Of a stretch of 64,000 nucleotides of DNA, positions 1-11,119 are shown in pieces. The stretch covers positions 524,358 through 588,357 of the forward strand of contig JAGTJX010000001.1 in assembly GCA_023657465.1 (NCBI GenBank), given 5' to 3'. The notes under the pieces are model-generated. The model was not told the DNA's origin and made no database searches. It worked only from the letters and a program-made list of their open reading frames with translations. The DNA comes from Lysobacteraceae bacterium. GTDB lineage: Bacteria > Bdellovibrionota > UBA1018 > JAGTJX01. The first letter of the stretch is position 1; each line of letters begins with the position of its first letter. A program made the translations under genes and the position numbers.

Positions 1-1470
1 AATCGTCTTCTCGCGAGACCAACCATAATGGTGGATTCCTGTATCGACAACGAGCCTGACAGCTCTAAGCATCTCATCATTCAAATTACCTAGCTTCTGC
101 ATGGGGTCATTAAAGAGTCCCATCTCGTTACCAAGATATTCACTATACAGGGCCCAGCCTTCTACGAATGCATTAGATCCAAAAAGTTTACGTCTATATT
201 CTGAGAGTTCACTCTTCATCTCGAACTGAAGTGCCAACTGGAAGTGATGTCCAGGAGTGGCTTCATGAACAAGCAGAGTGGTGACTTCATAGATCGGTAC
301 ATTGTGAAGGTTCTTGGTGTTCACGATGAATCTACCCATAGGTATATTCTCTGTGGGTTCAAAGTAGCTGCCAGCTGCGTCTTCTGGATTGCTTGTCTCA
401 ACAAGTTTGTAATCGGTTTTTGGTTTCTTACTGAAGTACTGAGGAACCTTAGCTGCAATAAGAGACTTGGTGAGTTCAAACGCTTCAAACATTTCTTTGG
501 CTGATTTGAAAACATATTTATCATCACTAGTGAGAGACTTTAAGAAAGCCTTCAAGTTTCCTTTGAATCCAAACTTGTTTTTGATCTCTTCGATCCCCTT
601 ACTGATGCGAGCGACTTCTCTGAGTCCTGTTTTGTGAATCTCTTCTGCAGTGAGATGCAAATTTGTATTGGAAAGAATACGTGATGAATACCATTTTCTG
701 GCATGAGGAAGACCCTTCAAGCCGTAGCTCTTACGACAGTGAGGTAGGTAAGATTTTTTGAAGAAATGATCAAATTTCTTAAAACCAGGAATGATTCGTT
801 CTATGATCATTTTCTTAAAATCAGCTTTGAGTTGCTCTTTGTCAGAAGTGTTGAAGCTCTCAGGCATGAAAGTAACAGGTCTATAGAATGGGTTTTTCTC
901 TATGTTTGATTCTAGTCCATCTTGATAAGTATTTACTGTGGCTTTGGCAGATGGACAATTCAGTGTGATTCCTGCTTTCACACCTTTCTTGAAAAGCTCA
1001 ATTTGATTGTCTACGAATGCAGGGAATCCTTCTGAACGTTTGATGAAGTCATTGTAGTGCTTCACAGAATCAAAAGGAAACTGCGTGAGCTCTTTGCTTG
1101 AGTCATCGAGATAAGAATGAAGACGATTATCCATTTGGTTGAAGGACAAGTATTCATTCGGATAGCTGAGTTGGTCTAACGAGACTTCCATGTCTTCTTT
1201 GAAAATGTCGTATGTTTTTCTATCATCGTGTGAGAGCGTATCTTTTTTAAGGTGATTGAGTTTTTCTAAGGCAGTGACATAAAGTTCTTTTTTGCGTTTG
1301 AAGAACTCAGGACTTGGGAAGTCACCAAACTTACTTAGGTTCTCTTCAACGTTGTAGTAAGGTGCCATGAAGGCATCGACACGCTTGGCGTTTTCTGTGT
1401 ATTGATCAATGATGTGAGTGAGTGTTTCGGCCTGGGAAATCTGAATCATCAGTGAAAGTAGAATAATCAT
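1..1470 (-). CDS. DUF885 family putative metallopeptidase, exported (3' end beyond window)
   Basis: An open frame of 490 codons runs without a stop to base 1, so the C-terminus lies outside the window. The N-terminus (MIILLSLMIQISQAETL) is a short signal-peptide-like segment. Near the visible end are HEATPGHH, which resembles a zinc-binding HExxH, and EGWALYSE, followed by HHYGWSREKT; together these are the hallmark of DUF885 proteins, many of which are annotated as peptidases. DUF885 proteins are usually somewhat under 600 residues, so about 80-110 are probably missing. The start is 18 bp after the rlmE stop, suggesting the last visible gene of the mreB-rlmE operon. No good Shine-Dalgarno is seen. 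Family assignment is firm; substrate unknown. Confidence 0.85.
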   Translation of the reverse strand, partial: MIILLSLMIQISQAETLTHIIDQYTENAKRVDAFMAPYYNVEENLSKFGDFPSPEFFKRKKELYVTALEKLNHLKKDTLSHDDRKTYDIFKEDMEVSLDQLSYPNEYLSFNQMDNRLHSYLDDSSKELTQFPFDSVKHYNDFIKRSEGFPAFVDNQIELFKKGVKAGITLNCPSAKATVNTYQDGLESNIEKNPFYRPVTFMPESFNTSDKEQLKADFKKMIIERIIPGFKKFDHFFKKSYLPHCRKSYGLKGLPHARKWYSSRILSNTNLHLTAEEIHKTGLREVARISKGIEEIKNKFGFKGNLKAFLKSLTSDDKYVFKSAKEMFEAFELTKSLIAAKVPQYFSKKPKTDYKLVETSNPEDAAGSYFEPTENIPMGRFIVNTKNLHNVPIYEVTTLLVHEATPGHHFQLALQFEMKSELSEYRRKLFGSNAFVEGWALYSEYLGNEMGLFNDPMQKLGNLNDEMLRAVRLVVDTGIHHYGWSREKTI

Positions 1471-1488
1471 CCAGGAAAAGTACCTAGA

Positions 1489-2102
1489 TTAAGTAGTTGG
1501 TGCAAGAGCTTTTGGTTTGTAGGAAATTCCAATCAAGAAAATTTCCTTACTCTCTTTCCTGGTGCTCTTAGGCCTTAGAATTTCACATTTGCCGAAGTTC
1601 TTCCTAATTTGATTGCGCAGATCTTCGAAGTCTTCACTGTGAAAAAACTTCATGACGAAGTGCCCACCGGGTTTCAAATATTTGAATCCAATTTGAAGCG
1701 CCATCTCACAAAGCTCTGTGGATCTCGCTTGGTCAGTGATCTTAATCCCTGTTGTACGTGGTGCCATGTCTGAGATTACGAGATCAAAGGGTGGCGCGAT
1801 TTCGAATTCAGCGAAGATGTCATCCCACTTCACATCGTGAATATCACCTTCAATGAAGGCAGCGTTTGAGAGCGTGATCTTGATGGGTTGAAGATCGATA
1901 CCAAGAACTCGGCCTTTAACGCCGACTTTTTTGGAGGCATACTGAGACCAGGATCCAGGAGCGGCTCCTAAGTCTAATATCTTGTTCCCAGGTTTAATGA
2001 GACGAAACTTGGCGTCGATTTCCTCTAGCTTGTAGATGGAACGTGCTGCGAAGTTGTCTTCTTTCGCCTTATGAAAGTAATAATCCTTACGATTGTAAGC
2101 CA

Positions 2103-2103
<1 letters not shown>
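1489..2103 (-). CDS. rlmE: 23S rRNA (uridine-2'-O)-methyltransferase RlmE (FtsJ/RrmJ)
   Basis: RlmE methylates the 2'-O of U2552 in the ribosomal A-loop using S-adenosylmethionine. The SAM loop is DLGAAPGSWSQ, and the K-D-K-E catalytic tetrad can be placed in ARSIYKL, SDMAPRTTG, MKFFHSED and ESKEIFLIG. I chose the start MAYNRKDYYF at 2103, which shares one base with the mreB stop (TAATG); a start upstream at 2172 would run inside mreB in another frame and adds a non-homologous basic tail. The 204-residue length is typical. Translational coupling to mreB is likely. Confidence 0.93.
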
Positions 2104-4041
<1,938 letters not shown>

Positions 4042-4089
4042 GTTGTTAGCTTAACAGCCACTGGGGTTTTGATACAAGGGACAAAAAAT

Positions 4090-4986
4090 ATGACGGTACA
4101 TGAATCAGTCATGGTTACAGAAATTTTGGACACCTTGTTGCCTGCGTTTGGACGCGACGCGCACCGTGAATCTTGGCTTCTCGATTGCACGCTCGGTGGC
4201 GGTGGGCACACGTCGTATTTTCTCAAAAAAGGAATCAAAGTCTTCGGAATCGATCGTGATCCAGTCGCAGTGAGTGAAGCCAAAAAAAGATTTTCATCAG
4301 AAATTGCATCTGGCCAGCTACGCGTCGAAAATTTGGCGATTAGTGATCTCTCTCAGAAACTTGGGGACATCAAAATTGCTGGAATACTTGCGGATCTTGG
4401 ATTCTCTAGTGATCAACTCGAGAATCGAGGGAGAGGGTTCTCATTCTTAAAGGATGAACCACTCGACATGAGAATGGATCCTGAGAGCGGAGTTTCTGCA
4501 CTCGAATTCTTAATGGAAGCTAGAGAAGAAGAGTTAACAGATTTGATTTTCACTCTAGGAGAAGAGCGTTTCTCACGCAGGATCGCGCGTTCAATTGTAG
4601 AAAAAAGAAAATTCGATGAATTCCCCAAAACCGCAGCTGGGCTTGCGCATCTTATCGAAAGATCCGTCCCGCCCAACGCACGTCATGGACGAATCCATGC
4701 AGCTACACGTACCTTTCAGGCTCTGAGGATTCATATCAATGGTGAAATGGAACAACTCGACGCATTGCTAGATGGTGTTATACTAAAACTATCACCAGGG
4801 GGCAGAGCGGGGATTATTAGTTTTCATTCGCTAGAGGATAGGAAAGTGAAACATAAGTTCCGCAAGTTCTCTGACCAAGGATTTACAATTATTACTAAGA
4901 AGCCATTAGAGGCGAGTGATAATGAAGTGAAACAGAATCCACGCGCAAGAAGTGCAAAGTATCGCGTGATTGAGAAGGATGAATGA
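4090..4986 (+). CDS. rsmH: 16S rRNA (cytosine-1402-N4)-methyltransferase RsmH (MraW)
   Basis: This is the first gene of the dcw cluster and modifies C1402 in the 30S P-site. It shows HESVMVTEIL, the SAM loop DCTLGGGGHT, RGFSFLKDEPLDMRMD, HGRIHAATRTFQALRIHIN and IISFHSLEDRKVKHKF, all diagnostic. Start MTVHESVMV at 4090 matches family N-termini; an upstream ATG at 4069 adds seven residues. The usual upstream partner mraZ is absent: the next gene leftwards is amn on the other strand. The stop overlaps ftsL by 4 bp (ATGA). Confidence 0.95.
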   Translation: MTVHESVMVTEILDTLLPAFGRDAHRESWLLDCTLGGGGHTSYFLKKGIKVFGIDRDPVAVSEAKKRFSSEIASGQLRVENLAISDLSQKLGDIKIAGILADLGFSSDQLENRGRGFSFLKDEPLDMRMDPESGVSALEFLMEAREEELTDLIFTLGEERFSRRIARSIVEKRKFDEFPKTAAGLAHLIERSVPPNARHGRIHAATRTFQALRIHINGEMEQLDALLDGVILKLSPGGRAGIISFHSLEDRKVKHKFRKFSDQGFTIITKKPLEASDNEVKQNPRARSAKYRVIEKDE

Positions 4987-5279
4987 TCAGAAAACAAGGT
5001 TTTCCTGAATATTTTCCGAAGTGGATATGGCCTGCAATTATTTTCTTATCTATTGCTACGGTCTGGTTACGACTTCAGATCGTCGATACCACTTATCAAA
5101 TTCATCAGGCCGAACAGCAAATCCAAAATGCAAAACACACAGACGAGAAGCTAGAGTTAAAGACCGCTCAACTCAGATCTCCCAAGAGATTAGAGATGCT
5201 CGCAAAAACAAAATTTAAACTCGCTCCCCCTGAGCAGGATCAAGTCATTCGTGTCCAGACAAAAGAGGCTGCTCAATGA
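4983..5279 (+). CDS. ftsL: cell division protein FtsL-like
   Basis: A 98-residue bitopic protein with one membrane segment (WIWPAIIFLSIATVWLRLQI, residues about 14-33) and then a heptad-like coiled coil rich in Q, E and K (YQIHQAEQQIQNAKH onward), the architecture of FtsL. Sequence conservation in FtsL is weak, so the call rests on size, topology and position between rsmH and ftsI. It overlaps both neighbours by 4 bp (ATGA). FtsL would form the FtsQLB complex that activates FtsWI. No ftsB is visible in the window. Confidence 0.85.
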   Translation: MIRKQGFPEYFPKWIWPAIIFLSIATVWLRLQIVDTTYQIHQAEQQIQNAKHTDEKLELKTAQLRSPKRLEMLAKTKFKLAPPEQDQVIRVQTKEAAQ

Positions 5280-7186
5280 CTCTGACTCATTCTGCTCAAC
5301 GCACGCTCGTGATGTTTGTGGGATGTATGGTGCTTGCGACAGCGCTTCTACTGAGGGCCGGATATGTACAAGTCATTAATGATCCAAGGATAGAGAGACT
5401 CTCTCAGAGACAGTTCAAATCAAAAGTTCTCGTGAGACCTAAGCGTGGCCAGATCTTCGATCGCAACGGTGAAGCACTCACCATTAATATGGAAGTGCAG
5501 AGTCTTGCTGCCAATCCTACCAAGCTCAAACATAAAAAAACTCTCGCACTTCAACTTGCAAAAGCACTGGGTGGATCTTCAAGCCAGTATCTGAAGAAGC
5601 TCAATGAGGATCGTGAGTTCATATGGATCAAACGAAAGATTGCGGATCAAACTGTCGAATCATTCAAAAAGTGGGATCTTATGAATGCAAAAGGGGATCT
5701 CGTCGATGGGTTTTGGCTCATCAAGGAATCACAGCGCGCCTATCCACACGGAGATTCAGCACTCCCCCTATTAGGAAGTGTGTCGATTGATTCAGAAGGA
5801 ATTGAGGGAATTGAGCTCTGGATGAATTCAAAACTCGAAGGACATCCTATCTCTATAGCAGCTGTCAAAGATGCGTTTGGAAGACCGGCTTTCATGGATG
5901 CGGATGCAGTGCGATCTGCTCAAGAGGGCGAGAATATTCACCTCACTCTCGATGCTTCACTGCAGTTCTCAGTAGAGGAAGCGCTGAAGAATGCTGTCGA
6001 CAAACACAAAGCACGCGGGGGTTCGGTTATCGTGATGAATTCTGTCACAGGTGAAATTCTCGCTATGGCCACTCAGTCCAAAATCAACTCTAATCACAGG
6101 AATCATGTAATAGCAGATGGTTATGAACCCGGCTCAACGGTGAAACCCATCTTGCTTGCGGCGGCACTCTTAAAAGGCAGAAAACTTACGGACTCTGTTT
6201 GGGGTGGTAAGGGCTTCATGAAAGTCCAAGGCAAGACGATCTCAGAAGCAGAATCGCATGAAAAATTTGAATGGATCAGTCTTAAAAAAATGATTCAAGT
6301 CTCAAGCAACGTAGGAGCGGCCAAACTTGCTCTTGAAATCGGAGCAGATTCTTATCTTAAAATGCTCAAGCTCTTTGGATTCGGAGCGAAAACAGGAATG
6401 GGATTCCCTGGGGAAATCGCAGGAACAATTCCTAAATCTGCAAAAGAAATTCCACCATTGCGTCTTGCTACAATGGCTTTTGGTCATGGGATGATGACCA
6501 CTTCACTCCAAGTCGTGAGAGCTTATGCAGCCATTCAGAACGGTGGATTCTTAGTGAAGCCTAGACTCATCACAAATGATGCAAGCTTGGATGCAGTCAG
6601 CTTTCCAAGAATTATTCAGCAGAAATCAACCGAAAAAATAATTGAAACACTCGCCGCTGTCACTCATGAAGGTTCTGGAAAAAAAGCGCAGGTACCGGGA
6701 TTGAAAATAGTGGGGAAGACGGGAACCTCTCAAGTCGTCGATCCTAAAACAAAAAAATATTCTAAGTCACATTTCATTGCGAGCTTCGTTGGATTCGCTG
6801 TGGGAGTAGAGCCTAAGCTTACAGTTTATACTCAGCTTGATTATCCTGAAGGCAATTACTACGCTGCCGAAACCGCTGCACCTCTCTTCTCTAAAGTAAT
6901 GATTGCAGTGGCGAATCGTTTCAGTATGCCGTTAGATCTCGGTCGTGAACAAATCAAGATTGCAAAAGCTCATCCGCTAACTGAGCCCGCATTTTCAGGA
7001 ACAGACACATCTACAGAAGTTCCTTTGTTTGAAGGCCTTTCAAGCCAGGAAGTCCTCTATTGGGCAAAAGGCAAGAATGTGAGAATGCAGATGAAGGGTT
7101 TCGGAGTCGTGAAGAGACAATCTCCTGCTCAAGGTTCAGAAATGAAGGACGGATCACTGATTTCTATACAGTTAGGAGATCCATAA
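5276..7186 (+). CDS. ftsI: division-specific transpeptidase FtsI (PBP3) with C-terminal PASTA domain
   Basis: Septal class B penicillin-binding protein that cross-links peptidoglycan with FtsW. After a membrane anchor (residues about 10-28) and the dimerisation domain come the transpeptidase motifs: SxxK in EPGSTVKPILL, SxN in MIQVSSNVGAAKL and KTG in IVGKTGTSQV. The last 60 residues (VPLFEGLSSQEVLYWAK and onward) form one PASTA domain, absent from E. coli FtsI but common in delta-group and Gram-positive homologs, and usually linked to septal peptidoglycan recognition. 636 residues. ATGA overlap with ftsL, and a 3-bp gap to murE. Confidence 0.95.
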   Translation: MTLTHSAQRTLVMFVGCMVLATALLLRAGYVQVINDPRIERLSQRQFKSKVLVRPKRGQIFDRNGEALTINMEVQSLAANPTKLKHKKTLALQLAKALGGSSSQYLKKLNEDREFIWIKRKIADQTVESFKKWDLMNAKGDLVDGFWLIKESQRAYPHGDSALPLLGSVSIDSEGIEGIELWMNSKLEGHPISIAAVKDAFGRPAFMDADAVRSAQEGENIHLTLDASLQFSVEEALKNAVDKHKARGGSVIVMNSVTGEILAMATQSKINSNHRNHVIADGYEPGSTVKPILLAAALLKGRKLTDSVWGGKGFMKVQGKTISEAESHEKFEWISLKKMIQVSSNVGAAKLALEIGADSYLKMLKLFGFGAKTGMGFPGEIAGTIPKSAKEIPPLRLATMAFGHGMMTTSLQVVRAYAAIQNGGFLVKPRLITNDASLDAVSFPRIIQQKSTEKIIETLAAVTHEGSGKKAQVPGLKIVGKTGTSQVVDPKTKKYSKSHFIASFVGFAVGVEPKLTVYTQLDYPEGNYYAAETAAPLFSKVMIAVANRFSMPLDLGREQIKIAKAHPLTEPAFSGTDTSTEVPLFEGLSSQEVLYWAKGKNVRMQMKGFGVVKRQSPAQGSEMKDGSLISIQLGDP

Positions 7187-7189
7187 CAG

Positions 7190-8605
7190 ATGAAACTTTC
7201 CTCTCTGCTTTCTGAGGTTGGATTTAAATCAGATATTGATTTAGAGGTTTCATCCATCACTGCGAACTCTCAGGAAGTGAGATTAGGCTCAATCTTCATT
7301 GCGATCAAAGGTCTCGCTCACGATGGGCATGATTCTATAGATCAAGCATTTAAGTCTGGAGCAAGATTCGTCGTAGGAGAGAAGCCAATACCTAAAGGCA
7401 TTGATCCTTCTCTTTATCTCAAAGTTCCAGATACGAAGAAAGTTTTAGGCCTCATTGCAAGCGCCTTCTACGGACATCCCTCGCGCAAAATGCAAGTCTT
7501 CGGTGTGACGGGAACCAGTGGCAAGACTACGACATCCTTTCTGATGGAGTCGGTGCTCAAAGCGAAGGGACACAAAGTAGGACTCATCGGGACGGTTCTA
7601 TATAGAATTGGAGATCAGATTCAGACTTCAACACATACAACTCCAGGAGCAGTAGAGCTTCAGAAGATGTTTCATGAAATGAGTAGAGAGGGCTGTGACT
7701 CTGTTGTCATAGAAGTTTCCTCTCACGCGCTTAAACAAGACCGTACTTGGGGAGTTTGTTTTGATGGAGCGATCTTCTCTAATCTCACTCCCGAGCATCT
7801 CGATTATCATCCGGATATGGATGATTATTTCAATTCAAAGGCGCTACTTTTTAAAGAGTATGCAGACTATGCAGCCACGCACGGGAAAAAGAAATTTTTT
7901 GCATCGATCAATCAAGATTCTCCCTACGGAGAAAAACTCATTAAACAGTTAGAAGTGCAGAAAAAATCAAGCGTAGTCATAGCTCCATTCACTGCGCAGA
8001 CTTTCATCAGCTCAGGGATCAAGTCTCATCTTCAAGGGACTTTTAATAATGAGAACTGTGCAAGTGTGGTTGCTTTGTTCAAGGCAGTTGGATTTTCTGA
8101 TTCAGTCATCACAAAAGGGATTGAATCACTGCAAGGAGTTCCCGGTAGGCTAGAGCAAGTCAGGAATAACAAAGGAATCACGGTGCTCGTCGACTATGCT
8201 CACAAACCGGATGCACTGGAGAAGGTTCTGAAGGCCTTAAGACCTGGGACTGTGGGTAAGCTCATCTGTGTGTTTGGCTGCGGGGGGGATCGCGACACGA
8301 CCAAGCGTCAGGTCATGGGAGAAATTGCAGAGAGATTATCTGATCATGTCATTGTGACAAGTGATAATCCCAGGACTGAAGATCCCGTAACGATCATTGA
8401 GCAAATACTCGGTGGAATGAAAAAGAAAGCTCTCACTGTAGAGCCAGATCGTAAGCTTGCCATTGAACAAGCAATTGCTATGGCAAGCTCAGGAGATTGC
8501 GTACTGATCGCAGGCAAAGGTCATGAAGACTACCAGATCATCGGAACTACAAAACTTCCATTCGACGATCGACTGGTAGCGGCAGAAGTATTAAAAAACA
8601 AATAA
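7190..8605 (+). CDS. murE: UDP-MurNAc-L-Ala-D-Glu:meso-diaminopimelate ligase MurE
   Basis: Cytoplasmic Mur ligase that adds the third residue of the stem peptide. The ATP loop is VTGTSGKTTTSFLM; the central domain has EVSSHALKQDR and NLTPEHLDYHPDMDDY. The C-terminal motif SDNPRTEDP contains DNPR, which is diagnostic for meso-diaminopimelate specificity rather than lysine, so the wall should be the Gram-negative DAP type. 471 residues, full length. A 47-bp gap follows before mraY, the longest among the contiguous genes of the first dcw block. Confidence 0.95.
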   Translation: MKLSSLLSEVGFKSDIDLEVSSITANSQEVRLGSIFIAIKGLAHDGHDSIDQAFKSGARFVVGEKPIPKGIDPSLYLKVPDTKKVLGLIASAFYGHPSRKMQVFGVTGTSGKTTTSFLMESVLKAKGHKVGLIGTVLYRIGDQIQTSTHTTPGAVELQKMFHEMSREGCDSVVIEVSSHALKQDRTWGVCFDGAIFSNLTPEHLDYHPDMDDYFNSKALLFKEYADYAATHGKKKFFASINQDSPYGEKLIKQLEVQKKSSVVIAPFTAQTFISSGIKSHLQGTFNNENCASVVALFKAVGFSDSVITKGIESLQGVPGRLEQVRNNKGITVLVDYAHKPDALEKVLKALRPGTVGKLICVFGCGGDRDTTKRQVMGEIAERLSDHVIVTSDNPRTEDPVTIIEQILGGMKKKALTVEPDRKLAIEQAIAMASSGDCVLIAGKGHEDYQIIGTTKLPFDDRLVAAEVLKNK

Positions 8606-8652
8606 CACTCCGCGCCTACATTCTCGATTTTGTTTTGTGCTAGAGTTCACAA

Positions 8653-9729
8653 ATGCTCTATCACCTTCTCTATCCACTCCACGGGGAATATAGTTTTTTT
8701 AACGTTTTCAAATACATCACCTTTAGAACATTCGGTGCAGGAATCACTGCCATTCTCGTTTGTCTTCTGATGGGAACTGTATTTATTAAATGGTTACAGA
8801 AAAAACAAATCGGTCAGTCAGTTCGAGATGATGGACCTCAGTCTCATCTCAGCAAAAAAGGAACACCCACGATGGGCGGTACGCTCATTATTTTTGGAAC
8901 GGTGATTTCGACGCTATTATGGGCTGATTTGGAAAATATTCCGGTTTGGATCGCGCTTTTAACAACGGTAGCGCTCGGTGCAGTTGGGTTCGTAGATGAT
9001 TATAAAAAAGTAATCGAAAAAAATTCTAAAGGATTGTCTGCTAGAAAAAAACTATTGTTTCAATGGCTGATCGCTTTTGCAGCAGCGTATGCAATGTATA
9101 TTTATCGTGAAGCTCCACCCGTCTTAAAATTTCCATTTTTCAAAGAATGGTACCTGGATCTGGGTTGGGCATATGTTCCGTTTGCAGCGTTAATCATCGT
9201 GGGAGCGACCAATGCGGTGAACCTCACCGATGGTCTCGACGGTCTTGCAGTGGGTTCGACGATTACGACTGCGACAACGTTTCTGATTCTCACTTATTGC
9301 GCTGGACACGTGAAAATTGCAGAGTATTTACAGATCCCTCACATACCTAGTGCGGGTGAATTATCTGTGTTTCTAGCTGCTATTGCGGCGTCGTGCTTGG
9401 GTTTCCTCTGGTTTAACGCTTATCCTGCACAAGTCTTTATGGGCGACGTGGGAGCTTTGGCATTGGGCGGTGCGCTAGCTGTGTCGGCTATTATCACTAA
9501 GAATGAGATTCTTCTTGCGATTTGTGGCGGTATTTTTGTAATTGAAACTCTATCGGTTGTGGCTCAAGTGGTTTCGTTCAAAATGACGGGTAAGCGGGTT
9601 TTTAAAATGGCCCCCATTCACCATCATTTCGAACTCAAGGGTTGGCCAGAACCAAAAGTAATTGTTAGGTTTTGGATCATTTCGATCCTGTTAGCATTGT
9701 TCACGTTATCAACATTGAAATTAAGGTAG
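8653..9729 (+). CDS. mraY: phospho-MurNAc-pentapeptide transferase MraY
   Basis: Integral membrane enzyme that transfers phospho-MurNAc-pentapeptide to undecaprenyl phosphate to make lipid I. Diagnostic motifs are GTPTMGGTLI, the catalytic DDYKK, NAVNLTDGLDGLA, FMGDVGALALGG and the cytoplasmic histidine motif APIHHHFELKGWPE. About ten membrane segments fill its 358 residues, starting with the YPLHGEYSFFNVFKYITFRT region typical of Gram-negative MraY. No Shine-Dalgarno is evident before the ATG. Confidence 0.96.
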   Translation: MLYHLLYPLHGEYSFFNVFKYITFRTFGAGITAILVCLLMGTVFIKWLQKKQIGQSVRDDGPQSHLSKKGTPTMGGTLIIFGTVISTLLWADLENIPVWIALLTTVALGAVGFVDDYKKVIEKNSKGLSARKKLLFQWLIAFAAAYAMYIYREAPPVLKFPFFKEWYLDLGWAYVPFAALIIVGATNAVNLTDGLDGLAVGSTITTATTFLILTYCAGHVKIAEYLQIPHIPSAGELSVFLAAIAASCLGFLWFNAYPAQVFMGDVGALALGGALAVSAIITKNEILLAICGGIFVIETLSVVAQVVSFKMTGKRVFKMAPIHHHFELKGWPEPKVIVRFWIISILLALFTLSTLKLR

Positions 9730-9736
9730 AGATTGC

Positions 9737-11119
9737 ATGAGTAAGTTTAAAGGTAAAAAAGTGCTGATTGTAGGCTTGGGCCAATCCGGAGTCGCAACAG
9801 CAAAATACATGGCTAAGCAAGGTGCTAAGGTCATGGTCAGTGAGTCGAGACAGAAAACTGATTTACCAGAAGCCGTCAAGCAAACCGCGGACCTCAAAAT
9901 TGAATTTGAATTCGGTGGACATCAAGCTGCAAATTTTAAACTCGCTGAGCTCATCGTCGTAGGTCCTGCTGTACCGCTGGATCTTCCTGCCCTCCAAGAA
10001 GCTCGTGCGATGAATATTCCGATCACCAGTGAAACTGAAATCGCTGTTCAGCTCATCAAAGAGCCAATCATTGTGATCACTGGATCTCTCGGTAAGACGA
10101 CTACTTCTACTCTCGTAGCAGAGATGTTGAGAGCCGATGGAAAGTCAGCACATATTGCGAGTCCTTCTAATCCATTGATTAACTATCTCAGTGAGCCTTC
10201 ACGCTCTGACTATGTGATTTTAGAGCTCAATGCTCAACAGATGAGACTACTGGATCGTCTTGTTCCATCAGTCGCAGCATTCCTCAATATTCATCACGAT
10301 CATCTCGATCCACAGAATCCATCCATTGACTCGTATGTGGATTCCAAGAAGAAGTTACTCAAGACTTGTGACAGAAACTCTTACGTTGTCCTCAATCGCG
10401 ATGATGTGTTTGTTTCTCGTTTTGCAGAAGAAACTTCTGCGCGCGTTTCTTGGTTCACTCGTAGAAACCCAATGCAAATTGGTGGTGAGTTCGCAGAGAA
10501 CTTCGTAGGAAGTTATGTCGAAGCAGAAAAATCTCTGATTCATTCCAAGTTCAATGGAAGAGCTGAGAGCTACGATATTTCAAAAATTAAAATTTTCGGC
10601 GATCACAATAAGGAAAACGTAGCTGCAGCAATCACTATTGTTAAAAATATCGGAGTAAGCCAGAAGGCAATCTCAGCAGTCATCGATAGTTTCAAAGGTG
10701 TTTCACATCGGTTGGAGTTCATTCGTAAGAAAGACGGCGTATATTTTTTCAATGATTCTAAGTCCACGACTCCTCAGGGGATCGCTCGAGCATTGGCTTC
10801 GTTTAAGAAGAGCCCTGTCATCCTGATTTCGGGTGGTAAGGACAGTTCTGCTGAGTATGGACCTCTTTCAGACCAAATTCGTGGAAAAGTGAAGATTTTG
10901 ATCCTCCTAGGTGAGGCCAAAGAGAAGCTCAATCGTATGATTGGGGACTTCTCTGAAACATACCTCGTAGGAACATTCGAAGAAGCGTTGCTCCTAGCGT
11001 TCCAAAAATCACGTACCGGTGATGTCGTGCTTCTCTCTCCGGGCTGTCCGAGTTACGATATGTTTAGAAACTATGAAGAAAGAGGCGAATACTTTAAGAA
11101 GTTGGTTCAACAGCTTTGA
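9737..11119 (+). CDS. murD: UDP-MurNAc-L-alanine:D-glutamate ligase MurD
   Basis: Adds D-glutamate to UDP-MurNAc-L-Ala in the cytoplasm. The Rossmann N-terminus is VLIVGLGQSGVATAKY; the ATP loop is ITGSLGKTTTSTL, with serine and leucine where many MurD have T and N; the C-terminal ligase motif is FFNDSKSTTPQG. 460 residues, normal length. The 3' end encodes the start of ftsW in another frame (47-bp overlap), so the two should be co-translated or coupled. Confidence 0.94.
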   Translation: MSKFKGKKVLIVGLGQSGVATAKYMAKQGAKVMVSESRQKTDLPEAVKQTADLKIEFEFGGHQAANFKLAELIVVGPAVPLDLPALQEARAMNIPITSETEIAVQLIKEPIIVITGSLGKTTTSTLVAEMLRADGKSAHIASPSNPLINYLSEPSRSDYVILELNAQQMRLLDRLVPSVAAFLNIHHDHLDPQNPSIDSYVDSKKKLLKTCDRNSYVVLNRDDVFVSRFAEETSARVSWFTRRNPMQIGGEFAENFVGSYVEAEKSLIHSKFNGRAESYDISKIKIFGDHNKENVAAAITIVKNIGVSQKAISAVIDSFKGVSHRLEFIRKKDGVYFFNDSKSTTPQGIARALASFKKSPVILISGGKDSSAEYGPLSDQIRGKVKILILLGEAKEKLNRMIGDFSETYLVGTFEEALLLAFQKSRTGDVVLLSPGCPSYDMFRNYEERGEYFKKLVQQL